Origin: an uncultured Tidjanibacter sp.
GTDB taxonomy: Bacteria; Bacteroidota; Bacteroidia; Bacteroidales; Rikenellaceae
Direction of reading: 5' to 3'
Assembly: GCA_944326085.1 (NCBI GenBank)
Contig: CALVCL010000003.1
Location: 62,001 to 126,000, forward strand
Length of the DNA: 64,000 bases
This document shows, one piece after another, positions 1 through 8,468 of this stretch. The notes beneath the pieces were generated by a model, which was not told the origin of the DNA, did not search any database, and worked only from the letters and a program-made list of their open reading frames with translations. Each line of letters starts with the position of its first letter. The first letter of the stretch is position 1. The translations under genes and the position numbers were made by a program.

Positions 1-1
1 T

Positions 2-919
2 CTGTGGTTGTTATTCTATTTTGTTCCTGTCGGGCTGTGGTTCAAGGCTCTGTTATCAGGAGTACGCATCTCTTTTCTGCAACTAATACTCATGCGTTGG
101 CGCAAGGTGCCGGCGACACTGATTGTCAACGAAATGATAACAGGCACCAAAGCCGGACTGCACCTCAATCCCAACGAATTGGAAGCGCACTATTTGGCAA
201 AGGGCAATGTACCTAATGTCATTCAAGCACTCGTATCGGCACAGAAAGCGAACATTGCTCTCGACTTCAAAATGGCATCAGCAATAGACCTTGCAGGCCG
301 TAATGTATTCGAAGCTGTTCAGATGTCCGTCAATCCTAAGGTCATTAACACACAGCCTGTATCTGCAGTCGCAAAGAACGGTATACAGCTTATCGTAAAG
401 GCTCGGGTTACAGTACGGGCCAATATAAAACAACTTGTCGGAGGTGCCGGAGAGGAAACCGTTCTGGCACGTGTTGGCGAAGGCATAGTGTCGTCAATCG
501 GTTCCGCCGAGTCTCATACAGTGGTACTGGAAAATCCCGACCACATTTCACGCGTTGTGCTTGGCAAAGGTCTCGATGCCGGTACGGCCTTTGAAATACT
601 TTCCATCGATATTGCAGACATAGACGTAGGCAAGAACATAGGTGCAGAACTACAAATAGATCAGGCGAATGCCGACAAAAATATTGCACAGGCAAAAGCG
701 GAAGAAAAACGCGCAATGGCGGTGGCTCTCGAACAGGAATACAAGGCTCAGACTCAGGAAGCCCGAGCGAAAGTCATACTTGCAGAAGCCGAAATTCCGC
801 TGGCCATAGCGGAAGCTTTCCGAAACGGCAATCTAGGCGTCATGGATTACTACCGTCTGCAGAACGTACAAGCCGACACGCAAATGCGGGAAAGCATTGC
901 CAAGCCAGATAAAAGATAA
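2..919 (+). CDS. floA: FloA, flotillin-like membrane scaffold protein (5' end outside window)
   Basis: This is the C-terminal part of a bacterial flotillin FloA; only a short N-terminal piece is missing because the frame is open to the first base. The visible protein begins in the membrane hairpin ([13 protein letters not shown]), continues into the SPFH-like domain ([15 protein letters not shown], then [21 protein letters not shown]), and ends in an Ala/Glu/Lys-rich coiled coil ([18 protein letters not shown]). FloA proteins form oligomers in membrane microdomains and affect membrane fluidity and assembly of membrane complexes. In related genomes the gene usually follows an NfeD-type gene, which would lie upstream of the window. 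A strong hairpin follows the stop codon. The family call is secure; the cellular clients are unknown. Confidence 0.93.
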   Translation: MWLLFYFVPVGLWFKALLSGVRISFLQLILMRWRKVPATLIVNEMITGTKAGLHLNPNELEAHYLAKGNVPNVIQALVSAQKANIALDFKMASAIDLAGRNVFEAVQMSVNPKVINTQPVSAVAKNGIQLIVKARVTVRANIKQLVGGAGEETVLARVGEGIVSSIGSAESHTVVLENPDHISRVVLGKGLDAGTAFEILSIDIADIDVGKNIGAELQIDQANADKNIAQAKAEEKRAMAVALEQEYKAQTQEARAKVILAEAEIPLAIAEAFRNGNLGVMDYYRLQNVQADTQMRESIAKPDKR

Positions 920-935
920 CCCAAAGCATTAACAT

Positions 936-968
936 AAACAGGCTGACATATAATGTGCCAGCCTGTTT
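936..968. terminator. Bidirectional terminator between floA and the Omp85 gene
   Basis: A 10-bp perfect stem (AAACAGGCTG at 936-945 with CAGCCTGTTT at 959-968) with a 13-nt loop lies between two convergent genes. It has T residues on the plus-strand exit and A residues on the other side, so it can serve both genes. Confidence 0.75.
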
Positions 969-971
969 GTC

Positions 972-2963
972 TTACTGATAGAGTACTATGTCAGGTTTGG
1001 AAGGAATGTAACGCGTAGCCTGAATACGCTGTTCACTCGTAAGCTGTATCCATTCTCTGCTTGTAGGACCGAACTTGTTGAAGTTAACAAAAAGACTCAA
1101 CTGTATAGTACCGAACACCAATCTCTCATTCTTAAGTCTCACGCCCACACCTATTGTCGTAAAGCACTGGTTATTAAATACATTACGGTCATAACCAAGA
1201 AACCCGACATCTCCGTAGGCATACAATGCTATACGGAAGCCAAGAGGTTCCCACGGCGTAAAAACCACTGTTTCAGTACTCAATACTAAACGATTGGTCC
1301 CTAACGGACTTCCCGATATTTCGCGCGGACCGCTTTCGTTAGTGAACCATACTGCTTCATCATATCCACTCAACCGATTCCAACCGTTCAGATAATTGCC
1401 TGAAGCAAACTGACGCACCTTAAACCTGCCGGCATCCAGCAAATTCGTGAAATAACTGACCTTTACATTCAATGCCGATTGCAAGGCCCGCTTGTCTGAA
1501 AAGTTGTAAAAAGTACCTATCGATACATCTCCCATTAGATATCCTATAGGTATGAAACCACCGGCCCGCACAGATAACCCTCCGTAAAAGGCCGGATTAT
1601 ATACAGACGAACGATACCCGAATGTAGTTTCCACCTTGTAACCAATAGGAATGTATTCATCATATCCATAGCCATATATAAGATTCGTCGTAAGAAAACG
1701 TTCCCTGTAAAAACCGAACGAAGCCAACATCATTACCCTATCATGAAAATATGGGTTCTTTGACGCATTGACATTCAGTGCAGGTGGATTTACTGGCGTT
1801 TCCTCCGCCTCGTATATTTTAGGGACATCTTTATACTTGACACCATTCAAACGTGCCATAAAATAGACGCTGCTATGTATGTCAGGCAAATACCACGACT
1901 TGCCTCCCCATAGGTCTATGTTGCCGTAACGCACCAAATAAGAGGCATCAACATGCTCGTCGGCCATATCGTAACGAACATATAAGGCATTGCTTACATT
2001 CTCCACTATGGCACCCACCTCATAATCCGAACGAAGTATAAGCCTTTTATTGAGTTTAGCGCCATAATACTTCTCGGTAAATGAACGGCCGGCATTTATC
2101 GTAGCCTCATAAAATGTACCGAACAAATTTGGTATACTATACTGTATCTGACTGCCTTCATATCTCCTGTTACGCCAATCGAGACTTAACTGATAACTAA
2201 GCCTGTCACCAGTACCAAGAAAATTGGCATCATAAAGGATGCCCTTTACCTGGCCTGTCAGGCCACGAATCGAGCCATCTGCACTTATACTCCAGTTATC
2301 GTGAGTTATAACACGCAGAATCACGGCATTTGGATTATTCCGGATAGGTATCACCTCAATATTGGCATCCGCTATATATGGTCTCGAACGCAACAACTGC
2401 TTGCATTTCACCACAACATCCGCATCGAACACATCTCCCACTGTAAACAACAGATCACGACGAATTGTATTGACACGTGTTACGGCATGAACGGCATTGG
2501 CCCCCTTTTCCAAATAGCTTCGTGCCGGTTCGAACACATTATAGCGCACGAACTCTATTGAATCTATCATTTTACCGTCATACATACTGTAAAGCGCAGT
2601 TTCATCCACCACCTCGGAATTTAATATAGAAACAGAACCGTTATCAGGAACAATTGCCAAATCATATACAAGTCTCCAAAAACGGCTTCGTCCGGCTCGT
2701 GCACGCAATGTATCGTAAAACCGTTGGGTATTATATTCTGTCTTGTCTTTAGTCGAATCTATAAATGAAGCCGTACGCAACGCATAACGATAAATGGCTG
2801 ACGTATCAGTCAAATATAGCCTATCGCGTATAATATGCCCAAGCGTATCCGTGTTGTGCTGCAAAGGCACGACTGTATGTGATGGCTGCCCCATAGCGAC
2901 AGACGGAAGTATGGACACCAGCAATGCACATACAAAAGCCACAATATATATTCTGCAACACAT
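972..2963 (-). CDS. Omp85/BamA-family outer membrane protein with POTRA-like region
   Basis: About 663 residues. The N-terminus is a signal peptide (IYIVAFVCALLVSILPSVAMG). Roughly residues 115-230 read as a POTRA-like domain (RVNTIRRDLLFTVGDVFDADVV, then a segment ending in AVILRVITHDNW), and the rest is rich in alternating aromatic and polar residues typical of an outer-membrane beta-barrel (GTGDRLSYQLSLDWRNRRY, C-terminal RYIPSKPDIVLYQ). Such proteins insert or transport polypeptides at the outer membrane, but this one is shorter than BamA (which usually has five POTRAs) and is probably an accessory member. An upstream ATG at 2987 precedes the promoter -7 box at 2969-2976, so I chose the ATG at 2963; this makes the mRNA leaderless or nearly so. 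It is divergent from a second barrel gene. Confidence 0.8.
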   Translation of the reverse strand: MCCRIYIVAFVCALLVSILPSVAMGQPSHTVVPLQHNTDTLGHIIRDRLYLTDTSAIYRYALRTASFIDSTKDKTEYNTQRFYDTLRARAGRSRFWRLVYDLAIVPDNGSVSILNSEVVDETALYSMYDGKMIDSIEFVRYNVFEPARSYLEKGANAVHAVTRVNTIRRDLLFTVGDVFDADVVVKCKQLLRSRPYIADANIEVIPIRNNPNAVILRVITHDNWSISADGSIRGLTGQVKGILYDANFLGTGDRLSYQLSLDWRNRRYEGSQIQYSIPNLFGTFYEATINAGRSFTEKYYGAKLNKRLILRSDYEVGAIVENVSNALYVRYDMADEHVDASYLVRYGNIDLWGGKSWYLPDIHSSVYFMARLNGVKYKDVPKIYEAEETPVNPPALNVNASKNPYFHDRVMMLASFGFYRERFLTTNLIYGYGYDEYIPIGYKVETTFGYRSSVYNPAFYGGLSVRAGGFIPIGYLMGDVSIGTFYNFSDKRALQSALNVKVSYFTNLLDAGRFKVRQFASGNYLNGWNRLSGYDEAVWFTNESGPREISGSPLGTNRLVLSTETVVFTPWEPLGFRIALYAYGDVGFLGYDRNVFNNQCFTTIGVGVRLKNERLVFGTIQLSLFVNFNKFGPTSREWIQLTSEQRIQATRYIPSKPDIVLYQ

Positions 2964-2968
2964 ATGTT

Positions 2969-3000
2969 CAAAGTTAGCAAATTCCATGCAATAGTTTCAA
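2969..3000 (-). promoter_or_regulatory. Bacteroidota-type promoter of the Omp85 gene
   Basis: On the minus strand, TTGA (2997-3000) is followed after 20 nt by TAACTTTG (2969-2976), a perfect match to the TAnnTTTG -7 box. The box ends 5 nt before the ATG at 2963, which decides the start codon. Confidence 0.65.
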
Positions 3001-3057
3001 TTTCCGGTTCCAGCCAACTATATCCAGCCTCAACTAAAATTTATAATATTATTTAAG

Positions 3058-3065
3058 TACATTTG
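3058..3065 (+). promoter_or_regulatory. -7 box of the second Omp85-like gene
   Basis: TACATTTG matches the TAnnTTTG consensus 24 nt before the ATG at 3090. No convincing -33 element is visible. Confidence 0.5.
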
Positions 3066-3089
3066 TGGCAGGCGTTCAAATCAGCGCAA

Positions 3090-4442
3090 ATGAATACATT
3101 ACGATACACCTCCACCCTGCTGCTGACATTAATGCTGTATGTACATAATGGCATGTGTCACGAATGCACCGACCTTCTGTTAAGAAGTCAAACGGATTTA
3201 CACTCCAACCAACCGCAGGACGACAGCACATACCGTAAACACGGGTTCAGTTTCACTCCAATTCCTGCCTTGAGCTACAATTCTGACCTTGGTTTCCAGC
3301 TCGGAGCAATACTCGACATGTATTGGTTCGGCGATGGTTCCACATATCCGGAATACTGTCACAAACTTACGGCCGAAGCATGTTACTTTACCAAAGGCTC
3401 CGGTATATACTACCTGTTCTACGATTCCAAATACCTGTTACCACAATTGAGAGTTACGGCCAGTGCGACATATCTTCCCAACACAATGATGTCATTTCAT
3501 GGCTTCAACGGTTATGCCTCGCCTTATCGGCGCGAGGAAAATGATGGCTTTTATGCCATAGATCGCAACCTGCTGCGTATCATGTTCGACATTCAGGGCA
3601 AAATAACAGGCAATCTTGGATGGGCAGCCGGAATAGCATTCTTTAATTACGACACAGGACGCATCAAGGTCAGCAAATACCGCGACGACACAACACTGTA
3701 CGACCTTTACCGCCGCTACGGCATAATATACGAGAACGAAAGTCGCGGCGGCAACCACATAGAATTGCGCGCCGGTCTTGTATACGACACCCGCGACCAC
3801 GAACCTGACCCTATGCACGGCATATATGCCGACATGATTGTGTACGGTTCTCCTGACATAATAGACCAACGTGGCTACAATTACATGAAAATGGCCGTAT
3901 CATTCCGTCATTATGTCCCGCTCGTGCAAAACCGCCTGACATTGGCTTACCGCCTTTGCTGGCAAGGCACAGTAGCAGGCAGCACTCCGTTCTATGTGCA
4001 GCAGAACTACACAACCCTTTTCCTCCGTCAGATTAACTCAGACATTTTGGGTGGCACCATATCCCTGCGAGGCATCCTTTACAACAGAATTGTAGGTGAC
4101 GGAATGGCATGGACCAATGTCGAACTGCGTTGGCGCATGTTCGAGTTCCGACTTCTCGGACAGGAGTGGTATTTGACCCTTAACCCGTTTTTCGATGCTG
4201 GCCTTACGACTGACCCGTTCCGTATGGAGGAGATGAAGGCAGTCGGCAACAACATGTCCATTCCCATCTCCGACCGTGAAAAGATATACAGCGGACAACC
4301 CGAAAACCTGCACATGAGCGCAGGTCTCGGCATAAAAATAGTCATGAACCGCAATCTCGTCCTGTCGGTGGAATACGGTATGCCTTTCGACCGCCGCGAC
4401 GGAACGAACGGCCTCTACCTTAACATCAACTACATCTTCTGA
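3090..4442 (+). CDS. Omp85/BamA-like outer membrane beta-barrel protein without POTRA
   Basis: About 450 residues. A signal peptide (LRYTSTLLLTLMLYVHNGMC) is followed almost directly by barrel strands (HGFSFTPIPALSYNSDLGFQ, GGNHIELRAGLVYDTRDHEP). The YDTRDHEPDPMHGIYAD segment and the C-terminal pattern SAGLGIKIVMNRNLVLSVEY are typical of surface-antigen D15/BamA-type barrels. The protein ends with the aromatic NYIF, as expected of an outer-membrane barrel. It has no room for POTRA domains, so it is probably a structural or phospholipase-associated relative, not an assembly factor. The start at 3090 is chosen because it places the signal peptide correctly and follows a -7 box; a start at 3063 would overlap that box. 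Its neighbour on the other strand is a longer Omp85 protein. Confidence 0.75.
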   Translation: MNTLRYTSTLLLTLMLYVHNGMCHECTDLLLRSQTDLHSNQPQDDSTYRKHGFSFTPIPALSYNSDLGFQLGAILDMYWFGDGSTYPEYCHKLTAEACYFTKGSGIYYLFYDSKYLLPQLRVTASATYLPNTMMSFHGFNGYASPYRREENDGFYAIDRNLLRIMFDIQGKITGNLGWAAGIAFFNYDTGRIKVSKYRDDTTLYDLYRRYGIIYENESRGGNHIELRAGLVYDTRDHEPDPMHGIYADMIVYGSPDIIDQRGYNYMKMAVSFRHYVPLVQNRLTLAYRLCWQGTVAGSTPFYVQQNYTTLFLRQINSDILGGTISLRGILYNRIVGDGMAWTNVELRWRMFEFRLLGQEWYLTLNPFFDAGLTTDPFRMEEMKAVGNNMSIPISDREKIYSGQPENLHMSAGLGIKIVMNRNLVLSVEYGMPFDRRDGTNGLYLNINYIF

Positions 4443-4459
4443 CTGTACTGCAGCATAGA

Positions 4460-4491
4460 TTTGGATACAAGTAATACAAGTATTAACTTTG
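4460..4491 (+). promoter_or_regulatory. Promoter of the MATE gene
   Basis: TTTG (4460-4463), a 20-nt spacer and TAACTTTG (4484-4491) form a near-perfect Bacteroidota promoter just after the Omp85-like stop codon. It leaves a leader of about 120 nt before the MATE ATG. Confidence 0.7.
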
Positions 4492-4501
4492 TCCGCACAT
4501 A

Positions 4502-4587
4502 ACAAAAAGCAGTTTTGTAATCCTCATCGGAGGGCAAGATATATGCCGGATAAGATGACTGGGTAAAACCATCAACTTATCCGGCAT
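4502..4587 (+). promoter_or_regulatory. Structured 5' leader of the MATE gene, possible attenuator or riboswitch-like element
   Basis: Three stems follow one another between the promoter and the gene: ACAAAA/TTTTGT (4502-4507 with 4513-4518, 5-nt loop), CCTC/GAGG with an ATCG tetraloop (4522-4533), and a 12-bp perfect stem ATGCCGGATAAG (4543-4554) with CTTATCCGGCAT (4576-4587), 21-nt loop, followed by TTTT. The last stem could be the terminator of the upstream gene, but it lies inside the MATE transcript if the promoter at 4460-4491 is used. I do not recognise a known riboswitch class. Confidence 0.5.
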
Positions 4588-4620
4588 TTTCAGTTCTCCT
4601 GTGCTAAAAAAGCAGAAACA

Positions 4621-5994
4621 ATGGAAAGGGACGCTATCGACCTCGGCAGGCTAAACATCCCTGTACTATTCCGCCGGTACTTTATTCCGACACTTTTGGG
4701 TATGCTCGGCATGTCGGCCGTCACAGCCATTGACGGCATATTCATAGGACACGGCGTAGGAAGCGACGGTATCGCTGCAATCAACATCTGTGTACCCATA
4801 CTGATGCTTTTCACCGGTGTAGGCCTTATGGCCGGTGCGGGATGTTCCGTAGTAGCCTCCATACACATGGCACGCGGCAAAGAGAAAGCCGCACGCCTCA
4901 ATGTCACACAAGCCATTATATTCATCACGGTGGTGGCATTGATACCGTCAATACTGATGATGGTATTTCTGGAACGCACCGCAATCATGTTAGGGTCATC
5001 GGAACATCTGCTGCCAATGGTAAAGGAATACATGATGTGGTACGTACCGTCATGGGTATTTCAGATATGGATAACAACTGGATTGTTCATCATACGACTC
5101 GATGGAGCGCCTAAACTGGCCATGTCGTGCAGTCTCGTTGCGGCAATACTAAATGTTGTCCTCGACTGGCTGTTTATCTTCCCGTTCGGCTGGGGATTGA
5201 TGGGAGGAGCATTGGCTACGTCAATAAGCGTAACGGCTGGTGGATTAATGGCTATGGGTTATTTGTGCTTCTTTGCCAAACGCCTCAAGCTTTACCGTCC
5301 GAAGTTCAGCCGAAAGAGCCTGCAACTGTCGTTGCGCAATATAGGCTACCAATGCCGTATAGGTGCTTCCGGTTTGTTGGGCGAAAGTACACTTGCTGTT
5401 CTGATATTCATTGGTAATCATATATTCATGCAATACCTCGGGGATGACGGCGTGGGTGCATTCGGCATAGCATGTTACTACACCCCGTTCGTATTCATGA
5501 TAGGCAACGCCATAGCTCAATCGGCACAACCAATCATAAGCTACAACTTCGGAGCAGGATACAACACCAGAATCAACCAAACACTGCGCGTATCCATCAT
5601 CACGGCCCTGATATGCGGTTCTACCGTATCGGCCGCATTCATACTGCTTCCGGAATGGCTCGTAGGCTTATTCATAGGACTAGACAATCCGGCATCAGAC
5701 ATTGCCATATCCGGCTTTCCATATTATGCGGCAGGATTTATATTCTTTGTCATGAACCTATCGACAATAGGATACTATCAGAGTATAGAACGTGTTCTGC
5801 CTGCTACGGTATTTGCATTGCTGCGCGGATTTATATTCCTCATACCATGTTTCATAATACTGCCGCAGTTGTTCGGTGACAAAGGCATTTGGCTGGCACT
5901 GTCGGTTTCAGAAGTACTTACTTCAGCCGTAATCGCCTGCTTCTTCCTACATGAGCGACGCAAGACAGGTGCATCAAAAACAACTACGGAGTGA
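4621..5994 (+). CDS. MATE family multidrug/toxin efflux transporter
   Basis: 457 residues with about 12 membrane segments, the usual length for MATE transporters. The two-fold repeat is visible: MatE signatures appear near the N-terminus (MLGMSAVTAIDGIFIGHGVG) and in the second half (GNAIAQSAQPIISYNFGAGY). MATE proteins use a proton or sodium gradient to export organic cations and other small molecules across the inner membrane. The protein begins with a short acidic cytoplasmic stretch (MERDAIDLGRLNIPVLFRRY), which fits the family and supports the start at 4621. It stands alone with its own promoter and structured leader, and its stop codon is inside the left arm of the following terminator stem. 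The substrate cannot be told from the sequence. Confidence 0.92.
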   Translation: MERDAIDLGRLNIPVLFRRYFIPTLLGMLGMSAVTAIDGIFIGHGVGSDGIAAINICVPILMLFTGVGLMAGAGCSVVASIHMARGKEKAARLNVTQAIIFITVVALIPSILMMVFLERTAIMLGSSEHLLPMVKEYMMWYVPSWVFQIWITTGLFIIRLDGAPKLAMSCSLVAAILNVVLDWLFIFPFGWGLMGGALATSISVTAGGLMAMGYLCFFAKRLKLYRPKFSRKSLQLSLRNIGYQCRIGASGLLGESTLAVLIFIGNHIFMQYLGDDGVGAFGIACYYTPFVFMIGNAIAQSAQPIISYNFGAGYNTRINQTLRVSIITALICGSTVSAAFILLPEWLVGLFIGLDNPASDIAISGFPYYAAGFIFFVMNLSTIGYYQSIERVLPATVFALLRGFIFLIPCFIILPQLFGDKGIWLALSVSEVLTSAVIACFFLHERRKTGASKTTTE

Positions 5995-6013
5995 TAGGTA
6001 TCACTCCGTAGTT
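5982..6013. terminator. Bidirectional terminator between MATE and DUF3109 genes
   Basis: Perfect 13-bp stem AACTACGGAGTGA (5982-5994) with TCACTCCGTAGTT (6001-6013), 6-nt loop. The TGA of the MATE gene is the end of the left arm. Confidence 0.85.
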
Positions 6014-6028
6014 AAAACACAAAATCGA

Positions 6029-6622
6029 CTAAAAAGCATTCGGATTACTGTCCAGATATTTTGCAGCAGCATCTAGTTCATCGTAAAACTCCTTGCCGAA
6101 ACGCCTTTCAATCGGTTCGCGCAAACCTTCGTAAACACGTATCCCTTTTTCCATACCACATTTGCGGGCCGATGCACAGATATTCCAACGATGGTAGTTA
6201 AGCCCTTCACTGCCATCGCCAAAACGGCTTATACGTATGGGATAGAGATGACACGATATAGGCTTCTTGAAATAAGTGTGCCCCTCGCGGTAAGCCTTTT
6301 CTATGGCGCACAACGTGATGCCGCCTTCACTATATGCATAGGCACAATCGGCATCATCAATCAAAGGCGTAGTATAATCTCCGTCTTCATCAACAACATA
6401 AAATCCCTGCTGTTCTATCACCTGCCGTCCGGCTTCGGTCATACAATCCGCATAGTTGGGATATTCCGCTTCAAGCACAGCCACCTCATCCTTCTCCAAC
6501 GGAGCACCTGCATTTCCTTCCACGCAGCACATACCATGACACTGCCGAAGATCGCAGCAAAACTTTTCTGTCAGGATATCCGTTACTACGATACGTCCCC
6601 CTATTTCTATCAACGCCTGCAT
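6029..6622 (-). CDS. DUF3109 family cysteine-rich protein
   Basis: 197 residues, matching the DUF3109 family found through the Bacteroidota. Near the N-terminus there is a dense cysteine cluster (C22, C23, C28, C32, C33 in KFCCDLRQCHGMCCVEG), followed further on by single cysteines (CAYAYSEGGITLC, ISCHLYPIRI, WNICASARKCG). This pattern resembles YkgJ-type metal or iron-sulfur binding proteins, so metal binding is a reasonable inference; no reaction is established. The gene is last in the yicC-gmk-nadD-TPR-ddl operon and its start overlaps the end of ddl by 13 bp, implying translational coupling. Confidence 0.85.
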   Translation of the reverse strand: MQALIEIGGRIVVTDILTEKFCCDLRQCHGMCCVEGNAGAPLEKDEVAVLEAEYPNYADCMTEAGRQVIEQQGFYVVDEDGDYTTPLIDDADCAYAYSEGGITLCAIEKAYREGHTYFKKPISCHLYPIRISRFGDGSEGLNYHRWNICASARKCGMEKGIRVYEGLREPIERRFGKEFYDELDAAAKYLDSNPNAF

Positions 6623-7602
6623 AAAGTGTCATCGATAATTTCATCTATCACATCGCTCAGTCTGCGTCCGGCAGCCGCCAATTGTTTGGGAACAATACTT
6701 CCGCCACTCATGCCAGGTACGGTATTTATCTCTATCATATAAAGGTCGCCGACAGTAGTAAGCAGGAAATCAACACGGACAATACCACGGCAACGGCATG
6801 CCACTGCTGCAGCTATGGCCGCCTGCTGTATCATCGCGGATGTTTCGGCCGACATTTCGGCAGGAGTAATCTCATCCGACATACCATCCGTATATTTGGC
6901 TTCATAATCGAAGAACTCCTTGTGGGGGATAATCTCCGTTACAGGCAGAGCCTGAACGCCATGACCGGTTATCATGACACCGCAGCCGAATTCACGGCCA
7001 GCGATGAACTCCTCTATCAATACGGCATCGCTTTCGATAAATGCCTTCGCTACGGCTGCTTCAATTTCACTTTCAGCCTTGACCTTTGTCACGCCGCAGC
7101 TGCTTCCGCTCGCATTCGGCTTCACGAAAACAGGCAAGCCGAGTTTTGCGACGATCTCGGCGGGCTTGACCTCATCGCCCCTGCGCAACAATACTTCACG
7201 GGCAAGATTGATACCATCCACTCCTGAGACAACACGTTTGCACAAGGTTTTGTCGAACGTCGTAACAGACGACATGGTGTCAGATGTCGAGTAAGGTATG
7301 CCCATCATTTCAAGGTAACCCTGCAACTTGCCATCTTCGCCTGGAGTACCGTGTATCATGACAAATGCATAATCGAATGCAATCTTGCCATCGCCTACAG
7401 GTATCGAAAAATCGGTTTTGTCGACCTCTACCTGACGTCCTCCTGCGCCTTCACAGGTCCAGTGGCGTCCGTGTACATCGACCAGAAACACATTGTACTT
7501 GGCTTTGTCGAATGCCTCGTACACCATGCGCGTACTTGCCAAAGCTATCTCCCTCTCCGACGAATTTCCGCCGGCCAGCAGGGCTACATTCAGCTTTTTC
7601 AT
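6610..7602 (-). CDS. ddl: D-alanine--D-alanine ligase
   Basis: ATP-grasp ligase of about 330 residues that joins two D-alanines for the peptidoglycan stem peptide. Visible motifs are the N-terminal LLAGGNSSEREIALAS, the ATP-grasp core LPVFVKPNASGSSCGVTKV, VLIEEFIAGREFGCGV, and the C-terminal RVDFLLTTVGDLYMIEINTVPGMS with metal and substrate ligands (E, N). The start at 7602 (MKKLNVALLAGG) is preferred over the in-frame ATG six codons upstream because it matches the family N-terminus. It lies in a minus-strand operon with gmk and nadD and overlaps the next gene, a DUF3109 protein. Confidence 0.95.
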   Translation of the reverse strand: MKKLNVALLAGGNSSEREIALASTRMVYEAFDKAKYNVFLVDVHGRHWTCEGAGGRQVEVDKTDFSIPVGDGKIAFDYAFVMIHGTPGEDGKLQGYLEMMGIPYSTSDTMSSVTTFDKTLCKRVVSGVDGINLAREVLLRRGDEVKPAEIVAKLGLPVFVKPNASGSSCGVTKVKAESEIEAAVAKAFIESDAVLIEEFIAGREFGCGVMITGHGVQALPVTEIIPHKEFFDYEAKYTDGMSDEITPAEMSAETSAMIQQAAIAAAVACRCRGIVRVDFLLTTVGDLYMIEINTVPGMSGGSIVPKQLAAAGRRLSDVIDEIIDDTLCRR

Positions 7603-7653
7603 TATTCCAGAAACTGACAAATTTTTACGGTTATTTTTCTTCTCTGCCGTACA

Positions 7654-7890
7654 TCACGGGTTATAAATATCCTTGTAACGGTATTCGAGAATTTCGTTAA
7701 TCATCTTCACATACTGCCTGACCTCCATGTTGGCTTCATCACGCAGCAGCACCTGGTTGAAATCATCGAGAGCATGACCGAAATCGTGGGCACGGAAATA
7801 AGCCTTGCCCCGCTCCATGAACAGCGATACATCCTCAGGCGAACCCGATATGGCTATACTCAGCCTTTCTATTTCATTACAGTTTTCCAT
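7654..7890 (-). CDS. Small tetratricopeptide (TPR) protein
   Basis: 78 residues with one to two TPR-like helical hairpins: AISGSPEDVSLFMERGKAYF and RAHDFGHALDDFNQVLLRDE show the A/G/Y/F spacing of a TPR unit. There is no signal peptide or membrane segment, so it should be cytosolic. Its start overlaps the end of nadD by 22 bp and it sits directly upstream of ddl, so it is translated from the same operon. Its partner is unknown; small TPR proteins usually mediate protein-protein contacts. Confidence 0.75.
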   Translation of the reverse strand: MENCNEIERLSIAISGSPEDVSLFMERGKAYFRAHDFGHALDDFNQVLLRDEANMEVRQYVKMINEILEYRYKDIYNP

Positions 7891-8468
7891 AATCCTGTAT
7901 TTTTTATATACTTTTTTACAACGTCGGGAATCATGTCACTATTGCCGTTCTCCTCCAATGCTTGCCTAACCTCCGTACTGGAATAATCTTCCAACGGAGC
8001 CCCCAACAACTGTATAAAACGCTTATCATCTCTATCCGGCATCTCATATCCGCGTCTTGGATATACGTACACCTTATAGTTTTTCAAAAGCGTATGCCAC
8101 TCCTTCCAATATTCTATCTGCCCCACAATATCACTGCCAACCAATATCGAAAATTCAACATCAGGATAACGCACTGAAAGTTCACGCAGCGTATCTATTG
8201 TATATGAAGGTCGCGGCATCGAGAACTCCACATCACACGTCTTCATCCGATGCGGATATTTCGACACGTCAATAGCAAGCTCCACCATGGCTAACCTGTC
8301 AGTTGCACCGATAAGCGAACCATCGGTTTTCAGCGGGTTCTGTGGAGACACAACAAACCACAACTCATTGCATACGCCCTGTGCAAGCACCCATTCCGCC
8401 ACAGCAATGTGTCCTTTATGTACCGGATTGAAAGATCCAAAATAAAGCAATACCGCCTTCACGGTCAA
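7869..8468 (-). CDS. nadD: Nicotinate-nucleotide adenylyltransferase
   Basis: 199 residues, normal length. The nucleotidyltransferase signature is at the N-terminus (LLYFGSFNPVHKGHIAVAEW, with the HxGH motif as HKGH), and the C-terminal SSTEVRQAL motif holds the ATP phosphate-binding residues. The enzyme makes deamido-NAD from nicotinate mononucleotide and ATP. It starts on the last bases of gmk (4-nt ATGA-type overlap), indicating coupling in the operon. Confidence 0.94.
   Translation of the reverse strand: MTVKAVLLYFGSFNPVHKGHIAVAEWVLAQGVCNELWFVVSPQNPLKTDGSLIGATDRLAMVELAIDVSKYPHRMKTCDVEFSMPRPSYTIDTLRELSVRYPDVEFSILVGSDIVGQIEYWKEWHTLLKNYKVYVYPRRGYEMPDRDDKRFIQLLGAPLEDYSSTEVRQALEENGNSDMIPDVVKKYIKNTGLWKTVMK

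Noticed and set aside
4502..4620. Known riboswitch (TPP, preQ1, guanidine, cobalamin) in the MATE leader
   Set aside because: I compared the leader by eye with the core motifs of these classes and found no match. I kept it only as an unidentified structured leader.
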